Of a DNA stretch of 64,000 bases, positions 8,000-16,448 are shown one piece after another (within the stretch, counting starts at the first letter, position 1; each line of letters begins with the position of its first letter). The translations under genes were made by a program, and so were the position numbers. The notes beneath the pieces are model-generated. The model was not told the DNA's origin. It did no database searches and was given only the letters and a program-made list of their open reading frames with translations. The stretch covers positions 248,001-312,000 of the forward strand of contig NZ_OCMF01000004.1 in assembly GCF_900215295.1 (NCBI RefSeq), in the 5' to 3' direction. Source of the stretch: Salinimicrobium sediminis (GTDB lineage: Bacteria; Bacteroidota; Bacteroidia; Flavobacteriales; Flavobacteriaceae).

Positions 8000-8105
8000 C
8001 GTGCTTTGGAATTTGGCGCCTGGAATTTGGTACCTGGAATTTGGTGCTTGGAATTTGGTGCTTGGAATTTGGTGCTTGGAATTTAGTGCTTGGAATTTGG
8101 TGCTT
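8000..8105 (+). repeat. 14-bp tandem array, about 7.5 copies
   Basis: The unit is ggtgcttggaattt. The first copies are diverged (8000-8042: ggcgcc, ggtacc variants), three are identical (8043-8084), one has a G-to-A change (8085-8098), and the last is half (8099-8105). One diverged unit recurs at 37579-37592. The array sits between xerD and an aldo/keto reductase gene. A 15-bp near-perfect direct repeat (tgcttaatt-aaatgc at 8101 and 8152) follows it. Confidence 0.9.
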
Positions 8106-8180
8106 AATTAAATGCTAAACCTCCTTATTTCCTTGTCTGTGCTTCTTTTCCTGCTTAATTTAATGCATAAATTAATAAAC

Positions 8181-9128
8181 ATGGAAACACTAAAATTCAG
8201 GAATGGGGATGAGATGCCGGCGATTGGCCTGGGCACCTGGAAATCGGAAAAAGGAAAAGTAGGAGAAGCGGTAAAGATTGCTCTAAATAATGGTTACCGA
8301 CATATTGATTGTGCGGCAACTTACGGGAATGAAGCTGAAATAGGTTCGGCTTTTACTGCTGTATTTTCAGAAGGGAAAATTAAGCGGGAAGAGGTATGGG
8401 TCACTTCTAAACTATGGAATGACTCCCATAGAAAGGAACACGTAATTCCTGCATTAAAACAAACCCTAAAAGACCTGCAACTTGACTACCTGGACCTTTA
8501 TCTAATTCATTGGCCGGTGGCGTTTAAACACGGCGTAGGTTTCCCGCAGAGCGATGATGACTATCTTTCCCTTGAAGAAGTGCCCATACTGGAAACCTGG
8601 AATGAGATGATCGAGGCAAAAAGACAGGGTCTGGTGAAGCATATTGGAGTTTCCAATTTCAGCATCAAAAAACTAAAAGATCTAATGGCTCAATCCAATG
8701 AAGCTCCCGAAATGAATCAGGTAGAACTACACCCATTTTTGCAGCAACATGAGCTGCTGGAGTTTTGTAAAGAAAATAATATCCACGCCACGGCCTATTC
8801 ACCCTTGGGAAGTGGAGACCGCAGTGCGCAGATGAAAGCAGAGAATGAACCTTCTTTACTGGAAGAACCCGCAATTGTAGAGGTCGCCAAAAAACATAAT
8901 GCTTCCCCTGCCCAGGTCCTTATTAAGTGGGCAGTAGCCAGAGGAACAGCAGTTATTCCCAAATCGACCACAGAGAAGCATATCATTGCTAATCTTGAAA
9001 GCATAAAATTGAATCTGGACGAAGAAGATCTTAAGAAGATTGCAGAAATTAAACGTAATTTTAGGTATGTAACGGGGGAATTCTTTGTTACTCCCGGTAA
9101 TTCTTACCATAATATATATGATCTGTAA
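8181..9128 (+). CDS. Aldo/keto reductase
   Basis: 315 residues from the ATG at 8181. The frame opens 23 codons earlier, but that stretch is hydrophobic junk adjoining a repeat array, and METLKFRNGDEMPAIGLGTW is the normal family start. The catalytic tetrad is visible: Asp and Tyr in HIDCAATYGNEAEIG, Lys in VTSKLW, His in LIHWPV. The NADPH-binding IPKSTT motif is near residue 265. It is a cytosolic (beta/alpha)8 enzyme that reduces aldehydes or ketones; the natural substrate is not predictable. The stop overlaps the next gene's start by 11 nt. Confidence 0.93.
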   Translation: METLKFRNGDEMPAIGLGTWKSEKGKVGEAVKIALNNGYRHIDCAATYGNEAEIGSAFTAVFSEGKIKREEVWVTSKLWNDSHRKEHVIPALKQTLKDLQLDYLDLYLIHWPVAFKHGVGFPQSDDDYLSLEEVPILETWNEMIEAKRQGLVKHIGVSNFSIKKLKDLMAQSNEAPEMNQVELHPFLQQHELLEFCKENNIHATAYSPLGSGDRSAQMKAENEPSLLEEPAIVEVAKKHNASPAQVLIKWAVARGTAVIPKSTTEKHIIANLESIKLNLDEEDLKKIAEIKRNFRYVTGEFFVTPGNSYHNIYDL

Positions 9129-9606
9129 ACAACACCTCTCAAAAATTGCTTTTTTTGCGCTCCTTTCTGTAACTGTTTCCGGCTGCCGCGATGATTCAGA
9201 AAATCCCGAAGCTGTACATTCTGAAATGGAAATGAAATCTTCAATGGTTGATTCCTTAACCATGGAACTCCAACAGCAACAAAAGTTGAATGATTCGCTG
9301 CAGCAAGCTGTGGAGACTAACTTTTACGCTAATGATTATTCTGTCTTCTTCGGAAAGGAATATGAAGACATCGATGAGCCCGAAACTTATATTTCTGAAG
9401 CTTTAAAAAAGCAAAAAGATCTTATTCCGTTAAAATCTGTGCTTGGAGGCAATATGGAATTTCGACAGGTACAGGTGATCTCTGAAGAGTGGGTACTGGC
9501 GATCTATGATGATGGGCACGTGCAGGGAAAATCCATTTTTGCCTATGAGCTTCAGGAGGACGGAGAGGTGAAATTTACTGAAGTTGCCACTAAACTTCCT
9601 GAATAA
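9118..9606 (+). CDS. Hypothetical lipoprotein
   Basis: 162 residues from the ATG at 9118, which overlaps the end of the aldo/keto reductase gene. A short signal peptide ends in the lipobox VSGC, so Cys23 is the likely lipidated residue. The next 50 residues are a polar coiled-coil-like stretch rich in Met, Gln and Leu (MELQQQQKLNDSLQQ), followed by a small alpha/beta-looking domain ending FTEVATKLPE. I recognise no family. Co-transcription with the reductase is implied by the overlap. Confidence 0.75.
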   Translation: MICKQHLSKIAFFALLSVTVSGCRDDSENPEAVHSEMEMKSSMVDSLTMELQQQQKLNDSLQQAVETNFYANDYSVFFGKEYEDIDEPETYISEALKKQKDLIPLKSVLGGNMEFRQVQVISEEWVLAIYDDGHVQGKSIFAYELQEDGEVKFTEVATKLPE

Positions 9607-9719
9607 AAAAAACTTCCAGAAATGCCATTTCAGGAACGTTATAGTTTTTATAAACTACTTCTTTTCCGAGGCAATTTTGGTATCTTGAGAACGAATATTT
9701 TAAGCAAAAAACGAAGAAT

Positions 9720-10019
9720 ATGAAGACAAACATTCAATTTGTACACGCAGACTCAAAAATCTCGGCAGAACAACTTGTTCAGAGAAAATTAGATAAACTT
9801 GAAAATAAATACGACTGGATCATCTCTGCAGATGTAATGTTCAAAGAAGAGAAATCTACCAACGGCAATGGAAAGACCTGTGCGATCGAACTGAGCCTGC
9901 CCGGCCCAAAGATCCACGCCTCGTCAAACGGAGAAAGTTTTGAAGCCGCCGCAGCCGAAACGGTAAAAGACCTGGAAAAGCAACTAAAAAAACGTAAAGC
10001 CGAAATGCAAAGCCATTAA
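9720..10019 (+). CDS. hpf: Ribosome hibernation-promoting factor, short form (HPF/RaiA)
   Basis: 99 residues, matching short HPF/YfiA. The beta-alpha-beta-beta-beta-alpha fold is evident, with conserved LDKLENKYDWIISADVMF, IELSLPGPKIHASSNGESFEAA and the basic C-terminal helix KDLEKQLKKRKAEM. It binds the 30S decoding region and inactivates ribosomes in stationary phase or under stress. It is a single-gene unit ending at the hairpin at 10055. Without the long-form C-terminal domain, 100S dimer formation would follow the short-HPF mode. Confidence 0.92.
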   Translation: MKTNIQFVHADSKISAEQLVQRKLDKLENKYDWIISADVMFKEEKSTNGNGKTCAIELSLPGPKIHASSNGESFEAAAAETVKDLEKQLKKRKAEMQSH

Positions 10020-10042
10020 AAAGGGCTAAGGTTTAAGGAATA
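10020..10042 (+). repeat. Iterated 3'-end module D (hpf copy)
   Basis: The words agggctaaggtttaaggaat begin 4 nt after the hpf stop codon. Similar words occur at 25189-25218 and, on the minus strand, directly after the ruvX stop (57335 downward). Confidence 0.5.
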
Positions 10043-10054
10043 AGTATTATCTAA

Positions 10055-10092
10055 AAAAGAGCTGCCGGAAAAATTTCCGGCAGCTCTTTTTA
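10055..10092. terminator. Bidirectional terminator between hpf and murA
   Basis: A near-perfect stem AAAAGAGCTGCCGGAAA/TTTCCGGCAGCTCTTTT (10055-10090) has A- and T-tracts on the two sides. It sits between convergent genes. Confidence 0.9.
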
Positions 10093-10102
10093 TATCTATT
10101 TA

Positions 10103-10140
10103 GTCTTGGTTCTAGTCTCGTGACTCCTGGTTCTTTCGGA
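10103..10140 (-). repeat. Iterated 3'-end module B (murA copy)
   Basis: Read on the minus strand immediately after the murA stop: agaaccaggagtcacgagac and tagaaccaag. These are the same words as in the lpdA, AAA+ and purA copies. Confidence 0.6.
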
Positions 10141-11454
10141 TTAAGCTACTCTCTTGATCCTGGCTCCAATTGCCTGCAGGCGCTCTTCAATATTTTCGTA
10201 ACCTCTGTCTATCTGTTCAATATTATGAATAATAGAAGTTCCATTAGCTGAAAGGGCTGCAATCAATAAGGAAATACCGGCTCTAATGTCCGGAGACACC
10301 ATGGTAGTGGCTTTTAACTGAGACTGGAAATCATGGCCAATAACAGTAGCTCTGTGCGGATCACAAAGAATGATCTTCGCTCCCATGTCTATTAATTTAT
10401 CCACGAAGAAAAGTCGGCTTTCGAACATCTTTTGATGAATGAGCACATCTCCTTTTGCCTGAGTCGCAACCACGAGCATAATGCTCAAAAGATCGGGTGT
10501 AAACCCGGGCCATGGAGCATCGCTGATGCTCATAATAGAGCCATCAATAAAGCTTTGCACTTCATAACCATCTGTGTGGGCAGGAATAAAAATATCATCT
10601 CCCCTTTTTTCCAGCTGGATACCCAATTTCCTAAAGGTGGTTGGAATAATACCTAAATGCTCCCAGCCTACATTCTTGATGGTGATCTCACTCTTGGTCA
10701 TGGCGGCAAGGCCAATCCAGGAACCGATCTCGATCATATCGGGAAGGATGGTATGGGTACATCCACCTAAGGATTCCACGCCTTCTATCTCCAAAAGGTT
10801 GGATCCTACTCCTGTAATTTTTGCTCCCATGCTGTTGAGCATGTTGCAAAGTTGCTGCAGGTAAGGTTCGCAGGCTGCATTGTAAATGGTTGTTTTTCCT
10901 TTTGCAAGGACAGCCGCCATAACAATGTTTGCGGTTCCGGTTACTGAAGCTTCCTCAAGCAACATGTAAGTACCCTTGAGTCCGTTTGGCGCTTCCACTC
11001 CGTAGAACCTTTCTTCTTTGTTGTAGCGAAAATCTGCTCCCAGATTAATAAAACCTTCAAAATGTGTATCCAGCCTTCTGCGGCCAATCTTATCTCCCCC
11101 GGGACGCGGAATATAGCCATGGCCAAATCTGGCCAGCATAGGTCCCACGATCATGATAGATCCACGTAGCCCGCTGCCCTCTTCCTTGAATTTCTCACTT
11201 TTAAGATAGTCAAGGTCCAGCTCATCGGCCTGGAAGGTATAGGAGCCTTTTTTAAGCTTTTCAACCTTGACACCTAGTTGCCTGAGCAGGTGAATAAGTT
11301 TATTGACATCCAGGATGTCCGGAATATTATTGATTGTAACTTTTTCGGGAGTAAGCAATACCGCGCAAAGAATTTGCAGGGCTTCATTCTTTGCTCCCTG
11401 GGGTTGTATTTCCCCTTTTAAAGCATGCCCTCCCTCAATTTGAAAAGATCCCAT
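10141..11454 (-). CDS. murA: UDP-N-acetylglucosamine 1-carboxyvinyltransferase (MurA)
   Basis: 437 residues. It transfers enolpyruvate from PEP to UDP-GlcNAc, the first committed step of peptidoglycan synthesis. Conserved regions include QGAKNEALQ (the Lys22-Asn23 equivalent), VTGTANIVMAAV, SDAPWPGFTPDL and RAGISLLIAALSANG. The active-site loop reads PRPGGDKIGRRRLD. Asp121 (codon GAT) occupies the place of the catalytic Cys115 of the E. coli enzyme, the residue alkylated by fosfomycin. Asp at this site occurs in other natural MurAs and confers fosfomycin insensitivity. The gene lies 14 nt downstream of the DUF4290 gene. Confidence 0.97.
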   Translation of the reverse strand: MGSFQIEGGHALKGEIQPQGAKNEALQILCAVLLTPEKVTINNIPDILDVNKLIHLLRQLGVKVEKLKKGSYTFQADELDLDYLKSEKFKEEGSGLRGSIMIVGPMLARFGHGYIPRPGGDKIGRRRLDTHFEGFINLGADFRYNKEERFYGVEAPNGLKGTYMLLEEASVTGTANIVMAAVLAKGKTTIYNAACEPYLQQLCNMLNSMGAKITGVGSNLLEIEGVESLGGCTHTILPDMIEIGSWIGLAAMTKSEITIKNVGWEHLGIIPTTFRKLGIQLEKRGDDIFIPAHTDGYEVQSFIDGSIMSISDAPWPGFTPDLLSIMLVVATQAKGDVLIHQKMFESRLFFVDKLIDMGAKIILCDPHRATVIGHDFQSQLKATTMVSPDIRAGISLLIAALSANGTSIIHNIEQIDRGYENIEERLQAIGARIKRVA

Positions 11455-11468
11455 AGAGAATTTTGAAA

Positions 11469-12110
11469 TTAATGACGTTTACGGCTGCGTGCTCTGTTAT
11501 GCATTTTTTTGGCCGGTTTTTTTGAAGCAAATTTCTTATTGCTTCTCAAAAGTTCTGAAGCTTCACTCAAGTCTTCATCGGTATGCTTCAGGTTGATCTT
11601 GCCGCCGCTAAGCTCCCTTAAATGTTCAAAAATCACCTTGTCATCAACAGAGTCCTTATTCCAGCTTAGATAAGATTTTTTCATGTGATTGGCGATGGTA
11701 TAAACAAGGCCTTCTTTTTCGGGACCTTCTTCAAACTTATTCGCTTCATCGATCATGCGTTTGATATTGTTTCCGTAGAAACGATACTTCGGAAAGTTTT
11801 GCGGATAGGTCATTCGCTCGGGCCGCTCTTCCAGCATTTCCCTGGAAGGTTTTGGAAAAGGGCTTTCCACATCAAGTTTAAAATCGCTAATGATAAACAA
11901 CTGGTCCCAGAGTTTATGCTGAAAGTCGGGCACATCCCGAAGATGAGGGTTAAGGTTACCCATTACCGAAATTATAGCTTTCGCCACTTTATTCCGCTCT
12001 TCATCATCCCCGATTTCAACGGCATATTCTACCATTTTTTGAATATGTCTTCCATATTCGGGAATAATGAGTTTACTCCTTTCGGAGTTATATTCTAATT
12101 CGTTTGTCAA
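11469..12110 (-). CDS. DUF4290 family protein
   Basis: 213 residues, mostly helical and soluble, with no signal peptide. The N-terminal LEYNSERSKLIIPEYGRHIQ and central YGNNIKRMIDEA look like the DUF4290 family found in Bacteroidota. The C-terminus is a basic tail (FASKKPAKKMHNRARSRKRH) that could bind nucleic acid or ribosomes. It stands directly upstream of murA in a two-gene operon. Function is not established; a link to envelope synthesis is only positional. Confidence 0.8.
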   Translation of the reverse strand: MTNELEYNSERSKLIIPEYGRHIQKMVEYAVEIGDDEERNKVAKAIISVMGNLNPHLRDVPDFQHKLWDQLFIISDFKLDVESPFPKPSREMLEERPERMTYPQNFPKYRFYGNNIKRMIDEANKFEEGPEKEGLVYTIANHMKKSYLSWNKDSVDDKVIFEHLRELSGGKINLKHTDEDLSEASELLRSNKKFASKKPAKKMHNRARSRKRH

Positions 12111-12213
12111 AATGAATAATATTAGGTGATAATATACTGCAGAAGTTTATCGACTGCAAATTAAAAAAATAATTCAGGAAAAACGCGGCACTATTAAATT
12201 ATCCTGCAATTAT

Positions 12214-12507
12214 TTACAGGGAGATCACCCCTTCAACTTTTTCTCCTACTTCTTTATACTTCTCAATGACCGCATCTGGGTTTCTCATTTTTACGTTTAC
12301 AGAAACGCTGGTATAATTACCCTTTTTTGACTGCCTGGTATTGATCACTGCACCCATGTTGTCAAAAATATTCTCCACCTGCACTATCTTTTCACGTTCT
12401 GTGGGGACAATGAATTTATAAAGGTAAATAGAAGGCCAAATTGCAGTATCCTGTAGTTGTGATTTTAATTTCCTGTAGAATTCTTCCGGATCTTTAGCTT
12501 CACTCAT
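12214..12507 (-). CDS. DUF493 (YbeD-like) family protein
   Basis: 97 residues forming a predicted ACT-like alpha/beta fold, with FYRKLKSQLQDTAIWPSIYLYKFIVP near the start region and the conserved KGNYTSVSVNVKMRNPDAVIEKYKEV. E. coli YbeD belongs to this family, and an allosteric or regulatory ligand-binding role has been suggested from structure only. It is divergent from the AAA ATPase gene at 12590 and has its own Bacteroidota-type promoter at 12532-12562. Confidence 0.85.
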   Translation of the reverse strand: MSEAKDPEEFYRKLKSQLQDTAIWPSIYLYKFIVPTEREKIVQVENIFDNMGAVINTRQSKKGNYTSVSVNVKMRNPDAVIEKYKEVGEKVEGVISL

Positions 12508-12531
12508 AACTTTCTTACTTCATGATTCCTG

Positions 12532-12562
12532 CAAATATACATTTTAGAATCTATTTTTTAAA
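12532..12562 (-). promoter_or_regulatory. Putative promoter of the DUF493 gene
   Basis: On the minus strand TTTA (12559-12562), 19 nt, then TATATTTG (12532-12539, perfect TAnnTTTG), 24 nt before the ATG. Confidence 0.6.
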
Positions 12563-12589
12563 TCGGATGCAAATCGCGAAATTTGCCGC

Positions 12590-13126
12590 GTGAATACCAA
12601 AAAAATTGTAATAACCGGCGGTCCCGGTACAGGTAAGACTTCTGTCATTCAAGCCCTGGAAGATCATGGCTACTACTGCTTCCATGAAGTCTCCAGGGAG
12701 ATCATCAAAGAGGCAAAAAAGAAAGGGATCGATCAATTGTTCCTTGAAGATCCCTTGCTCTTTAGCGAACTGTTGCTTGAAGGCAGGATCAAACAACATC
12801 GTGATGCGGGAGAATCCACCTCAGATCTGGTCTTTCTTGACCGCGGAGTTCCCGATGTGGTGGCATACATGAATTATTTCGGAAATGATTATCCCCCGGT
12901 GTTCAATCGCGTATGTAGGGAGTATGTTTATGAACAGGTTTTTATTTTACCTCCCTGGAAACAGATCTATACCGATGATAGTGAGCGATACGAAACCTAT
13001 GAACAGGCCGTAGAAATACATGACGCCCTTGCCCGCAGTTACACAGAACATGGATACGAGCCGGTGGAAGTGCCGCAGGGTACGGTTGCTCAACGTACGT
13101 CCTTTATATTAAGTCATCTTGTCTAG
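12590..13126 (+). CDS. P-loop ATPase of the AAA_28 / NadR-like group
   Basis: 178 residues with a GTG start. Walker A is GGPGTGKTS and a kinase-like Walker B/acceptor motif is VFLDRGVPD. The helical lid region contains RYETYEQAVEIHDALARSY. The family is related to nucleotide or cofactor kinases, but its substrate is not known. A -7-like GAAATTTG box ends 4 nt before the GTG, so the transcript may be leaderless. Its stop overlaps the recQ start by 8 nt, so translation is probably coupled. Confidence 0.8.
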   Translation: MNTKKIVITGGPGTGKTSVIQALEDHGYYCFHEVSREIIKEAKKKGIDQLFLEDPLLFSELLLEGRIKQHRDAGESTSDLVFLDRGVPDVVAYMNYFGNDYPPVFNRVCREYVYEQVFILPPWKQIYTDDSERYETYEQAVEIHDALARSYTEHGYEPVEVPQGTVAQRTSFILSHLV

Positions 13127-15023
13127 GCCAGAAGACATATTAAAAAAGTACTGGGGGTTTGATGAATTTCGCCCATTACAAAAGGAGATCATACAGGAAT
13201 TGCTGGAGAATAAAGATGTGATCGCCCTTATGCCTACAGGCGGTGGAAAGTCTCTTTGTTTCCAGGTCCCGGGACTTATCAAACCCGGAATTTGCATTGT
13301 CATCTCTCCTCTTGTGGCTCTCATGGAGGACCAGGTGAAAGCTCTGCAGGCCAAAAACATAAAGGCTATGGCACTCCCCGGCGGGATCCCTTTTAAGGAG
13401 GTAGATACCATGCTTGACAACTGCATCTACGGAAACTATAAATTTCTCTATCTCTCCCCCGAACGTTTACAGCAGGAGCTGGTCCAGGAAAGGATTCGAC
13501 AGATGCACGTGAACCTAATTGCGGTTGACGAGGCCCATTGTATTTCTCAATGGGGTCATGATTTTAGGCCCGCATACAGGAATATTGCCCTGTTGCGGGA
13601 AATAAAACCTGAAGTAAATGTTGTGGGATTAACCGCCACGGCAACGCTTCCGGTGGTGAAAGATATTGCAGCACAACTGGAACTAAAGGATGTCAGGATT
13701 CTTCAAAAATCCTTCCGCAGAGATAACCTCGCACATATTGTAAGAGAAGCCGAAGACAAGAATTACTACCTGGAACAGCTGTTAAGAGAGCATGAAGAAT
13801 CGGCGATCATTTATGTACGCACCAGGAAAGGGACTATTGAACTGGAACAATATCTCTCCAAAAAAGACATTTTAGCCACCTCTTTTCACGGCGGACTGCC
13901 AAAAGCCGAAAAATCAAAACGCCTCCAACAGTGGCTAAAGGAAGAGAAAAGGGTAATGGTGGCGACCAGCGCCTTTGGAATGGGGATTGACAAAGCTAAC
14001 GTGCGCACAGTGGTTCACATGAACCTGCCCGAAAGCCTTGAAAGCTATTTTCAGGAAGCAGGTAGGGCCGGGAGAGATGGGAAATCTTCAAAAGCGGTAG
14101 TATTGACCAACAAGAGTGATATTCCGCTGCTTAAAAATCAGTTTTTAGCCACCCTTCCCGGGGTTGATGTAGTGCGGCTGGTTTATAAGAAGCTTAATTC
14201 CTATTTCAGGATCGCTTATGGAGAGGGAGAAGGTGAAAGTTTTTATTTCAATTTCTACCAGTTCTGCCAAAAATATGAATTGAACACCCTGCTCGCTTTT
14301 AACGCCATGCAAATGCTGGACCGGGCGAGTGTTTTAACCCTGTCTGAGCAATTTCAGAAGAAGACTCGGGTTCAGTTTTTAACTTCCGGAAAACAAATCA
14401 CCTATTACCTTGAGGCAAACCCCCAGTTTGATGCAGTGGTTAAAGCTATCCTACGAACCTACGGCGGAGCCTTTGACAGTATGGTGGAGATCAATCTCCA
14501 GATCATCTCGGGCAAAGCCGGAACCAATCAGCCTGAAGTTGTAAAACTCTTGCAGCAGCTCCACAAAGAAGGAATAGCCGAATTTGAACACGACCAGCAT
14601 GATACCAGGATCACATTTTTGGTCCCCCGGGAAGATGATATCACTATTAATCCGCTGGTGCCTTATATTAAACTTCAGGAGAAGTCAAAAAAGGAGAAGA
14701 TCGAACAGGTGCTGGCATATGTCGAAAATGACAGGGTCTGCAAAAGTGAGCAACTCCTCCGATATTTCGGAGAAAGGGACACAGAACCCTGCGGAATATG
14801 CTCTGTATGTCAACCTCTTACTACCAAAGTGGATCGGGAAGGCATGAAAAAGATCTATTTTGCGATCGTTGGATTGTTGGAAGAACGGGAACATTCTTCA
14901 AGGGAAATGACCGAAAAATTGCCTTTCCCCGAAGCACATATTATTAAGGTGATTCAAATTTTGGTTGAAAAAGGCGCTCTTGCAACTACACCTGCCAATA
15001 AATATAAATTAAGTCATTTATGA
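13119..15023 (+). CDS. recQ: RecQ-family ATP-dependent DNA helicase, short form
   Basis: 634 residues with a TTG start inside the previous gene. A superfamily 2 core covers residues 1 to about 335: motif I TGGGKSLCFQ, DEAH box VDEAHCISQWGHDFRP, motif III LTATAT, motif VI QEAGRAGRDG. A zinc site with exact RecQ spacing follows (Cys541-x16-Cys558-x2-Cys561-x2-Cys564), but it stands about 200 residues after the core instead of directly behind it. Only about 70 residues follow, so no HRDC domain is present. It unwinds DNA in recombination and repair. It overlaps fmt by 4 nt (ATGA). Confidence 0.93.
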   Translation: MSRPEDILKKYWGFDEFRPLQKEIIQELLENKDVIALMPTGGGKSLCFQVPGLIKPGICIVISPLVALMEDQVKALQAKNIKAMALPGGIPFKEVDTMLDNCIYGNYKFLYLSPERLQQELVQERIRQMHVNLIAVDEAHCISQWGHDFRPAYRNIALLREIKPEVNVVGLTATATLPVVKDIAAQLELKDVRILQKSFRRDNLAHIVREAEDKNYYLEQLLREHEESAIIYVRTRKGTIELEQYLSKKDILATSFHGGLPKAEKSKRLQQWLKEEKRVMVATSAFGMGIDKANVRTVVHMNLPESLESYFQEAGRAGRDGKSSKAVVLTNKSDIPLLKNQFLATLPGVDVVRLVYKKLNSYFRIAYGEGEGESFYFNFYQFCQKYELNTLLAFNAMQMLDRASVLTLSEQFQKKTRVQFLTSGKQITYYLEANPQFDAVVKAILRTYGGAFDSMVEINLQIISGKAGTNQPEVVKLLQQLHKEGIAEFEHDQHDTRITFLVPREDDITINPLVPYIKLQEKSKKEKIEQVLAYVENDRVCKSEQLLRYFGERDTEPCGICSVCQPLTTKVDREGMKKIYFAIVGLLEEREHSSREMTEKLPFPEAHIIKVIQILVEKGALATTPANKYKLSHL

Positions 15024-15967
15024 GAGATTTGAGGATCGTTTTTATGGGAACACCAGATTTTGCGGTGTTTACGCTAAAGACTATAGTTGAAGCCGGGTTT
15101 AAGGTGGTGGGAGTGATCACCGCCCCCGACAAACCTGCCGGAAGAGGAAGAAAGCTTCAGGAGTCGGCCGTCAAAAAATATGCAATGGAGCAGGGCCTGA
15201 AAGTGCTGCAACCTGTTAATTTAAAATCTGAAGCATTTTTAGAAGAGCTTAGAGCTCTTCAGGCGAATTTGCAGGTAGTAGTGGCATTCAGAATGTTACC
15301 GGAGGTGGTTTGGAAAATGCCGGAATACGGAACTTTCAATCTCCACGCCTCTTTGCTTCCACAGTACCGGGGAGCAGCACCTATTAACTGGGCTATCATA
15401 AATGGAGAAAAAGAAACCGGGGTTTCCACTTTCTTTATTGATGAAAAGATCGATACGGGAGAAATGATCCTGCAGGAAAAGGTAAATATTGACCGGGATG
15501 AGAATGCGGGAAGTCTTCATGACAAATTAATGACCACGGGGGCCAGCCTGGTTGTAAAGACTCTAAAAGCTCTTGAGGAGGGACCGGTAGAAACTATCCC
15601 TCAAAAAGATGCCGGAGAATTAAAATCTGCTCACAAACTTACCCGCGAGAATACCCGGATAGACTGGGAGCAATCTCTGGAAACTATATATAACCATATA
15701 AGAGGTCTCAGTCCCTTTCCTACTGCCTGGACCATGCTCACCAATTTGGGAGAGGAAGTAATGCTGAAGATCTACGATTGCGAACCGGAATTTTCCGACC
15801 ACACAGAGGTGCCGGGGAAAATAATTTTAGAAGATAAAAAGGTAAAAGTATCGGTGAAAAACGGCTTTTTGCTGCTGAAAGAAATCCAGCTTCCGGGAAA
15901 ACGAAAAATGGCCATTAAGGATCTTCTTAACGGCTATAATTTTTCTCCTGCGGCAAAAGTTGTGTAA
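15020..15967 (+). CDS. fmt: Methionyl-tRNA formyltransferase
   Basis: 315 residues. It formylates initiator Met-tRNA with 10-formyltetrahydrofolate. The formyltransferase core has FNLHASLLPQYRGAAPINW (catalytic Asn and His) and FIDEKIDTGEMIL (catalytic Asp). The C-terminal OB-fold tRNA-binding domain starts near residue 205 (RIDWEQSLETIYNHIRGLSP). The start overlaps the recQ stop. The matching peptide deformylase gene is at 56257. Confidence 0.97.
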   Translation: MRDLRIVFMGTPDFAVFTLKTIVEAGFKVVGVITAPDKPAGRGRKLQESAVKKYAMEQGLKVLQPVNLKSEAFLEELRALQANLQVVVAFRMLPEVVWKMPEYGTFNLHASLLPQYRGAAPINWAIINGEKETGVSTFFIDEKIDTGEMILQEKVNIDRDENAGSLHDKLMTTGASLVVKTLKALEEGPVETIPQKDAGELKSAHKLTRENTRIDWEQSLETIYNHIRGLSPFPTAWTMLTNLGEEVMLKIYDCEPEFSDHTEVPGKIILEDKKVKVSVKNGFLLLKEIQLPGKRKMAIKDLLNGYNFSPAAKVV

Positions 15968-16015
15968 ACCCTTGTCAATGCTGAAAGGAACGTATTTTTG
16001 AAAAAATCAACTAAG

Positions 16016-16048
16016 GTTATCAACAATTTGCCGAAGTTATTAACAATT
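16016..16048 (+). promoter_or_regulatory. Two 13-bp direct repeats upstream of the HU promoter
   Basis: gttatcaacaatt (16016-16028) and gttattaacaatt (16036-16048) differ at one base and are spaced 20 nt start to start, about two helical turns. They lie on the same DNA face just upstream of the -33 element. Both contain a one- or two-mismatch version of the DnaA box TTATCCACA. Confidence 0.4.
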
Positions 16049-16070
16049 ACCTGCTTTTCCCTTGATATTA

Positions 16071-16101
16071 CTTGCATGGGAAAGATTTCCATATAAATTT
16101 G
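16071..16101 (+). promoter_or_regulatory. Putative promoter of the HU gene
   Basis: CTTG (16071-16074), 19 nt, TAAATTTG (16094-16101). This is a full Bacteroidota-type promoter about 50 nt before the ATG. Confidence 0.7.
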
Positions 16102-16150
16102 TAGAGCAAATTAATAAAAGTTTAACCAACAACTATTTAAAACTCGAATT

Positions 16151-16423
16151 ATGAACAAAACAGATTTAATCGATTCAATGGCAGAAAACGCAGGAATTTC
16201 TAAAGCAGCTGCAAAAAAAGCTTTGGAGTCTTTCCTTGAAAACATTGAAAAATCCCTTAAGAAAGGTGACCGTGTTTCATTAGTAGGATTTGGATCCTGG
16301 TCAGTTTCTAAAAGAGCTGCAAGAGAAGGAAGAAACCCTCAAACCGGAAAAACTATTAAGATCGGTGCTAAGAATGTTGTAAAATTCAAAGCAGGAGCAG
16401 ATCTTCAGAAGGCTGTGAACTAA
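16151..16423 (+). CDS. hup: HU-type nucleoid DNA-binding protein
   Basis: 90 residues, standard HU length. [18 protein letters not shown] starts the dimerisation helices, [22 protein letters not shown] is the beta-arm with the proline that intercalates in DNA, and the C-terminus reads [14 protein letters not shown]. It bends and compacts chromosomal DNA as a dimer. It is monocistronic, with its own promoter (16071-16101) and terminator (16450). Codons are those of a highly expressed gene. Confidence 0.96.
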   Translation: MNKTDLIDSMAENAGISKAAAKKALESFLENIEKSLKKGDRVSLVGFGSWSVSKRAAREGRNPQTGKTIKIGAKNVVKFKAGADLQKAVN

Positions 16424-16448
16424 TTCTCACAAAACCTAAGAAAATATT

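Noticed and set aside
8000-8105. CRISPR-like array
   Set aside because: The 14-bp units abut each other without spacers and no cas gene is present.
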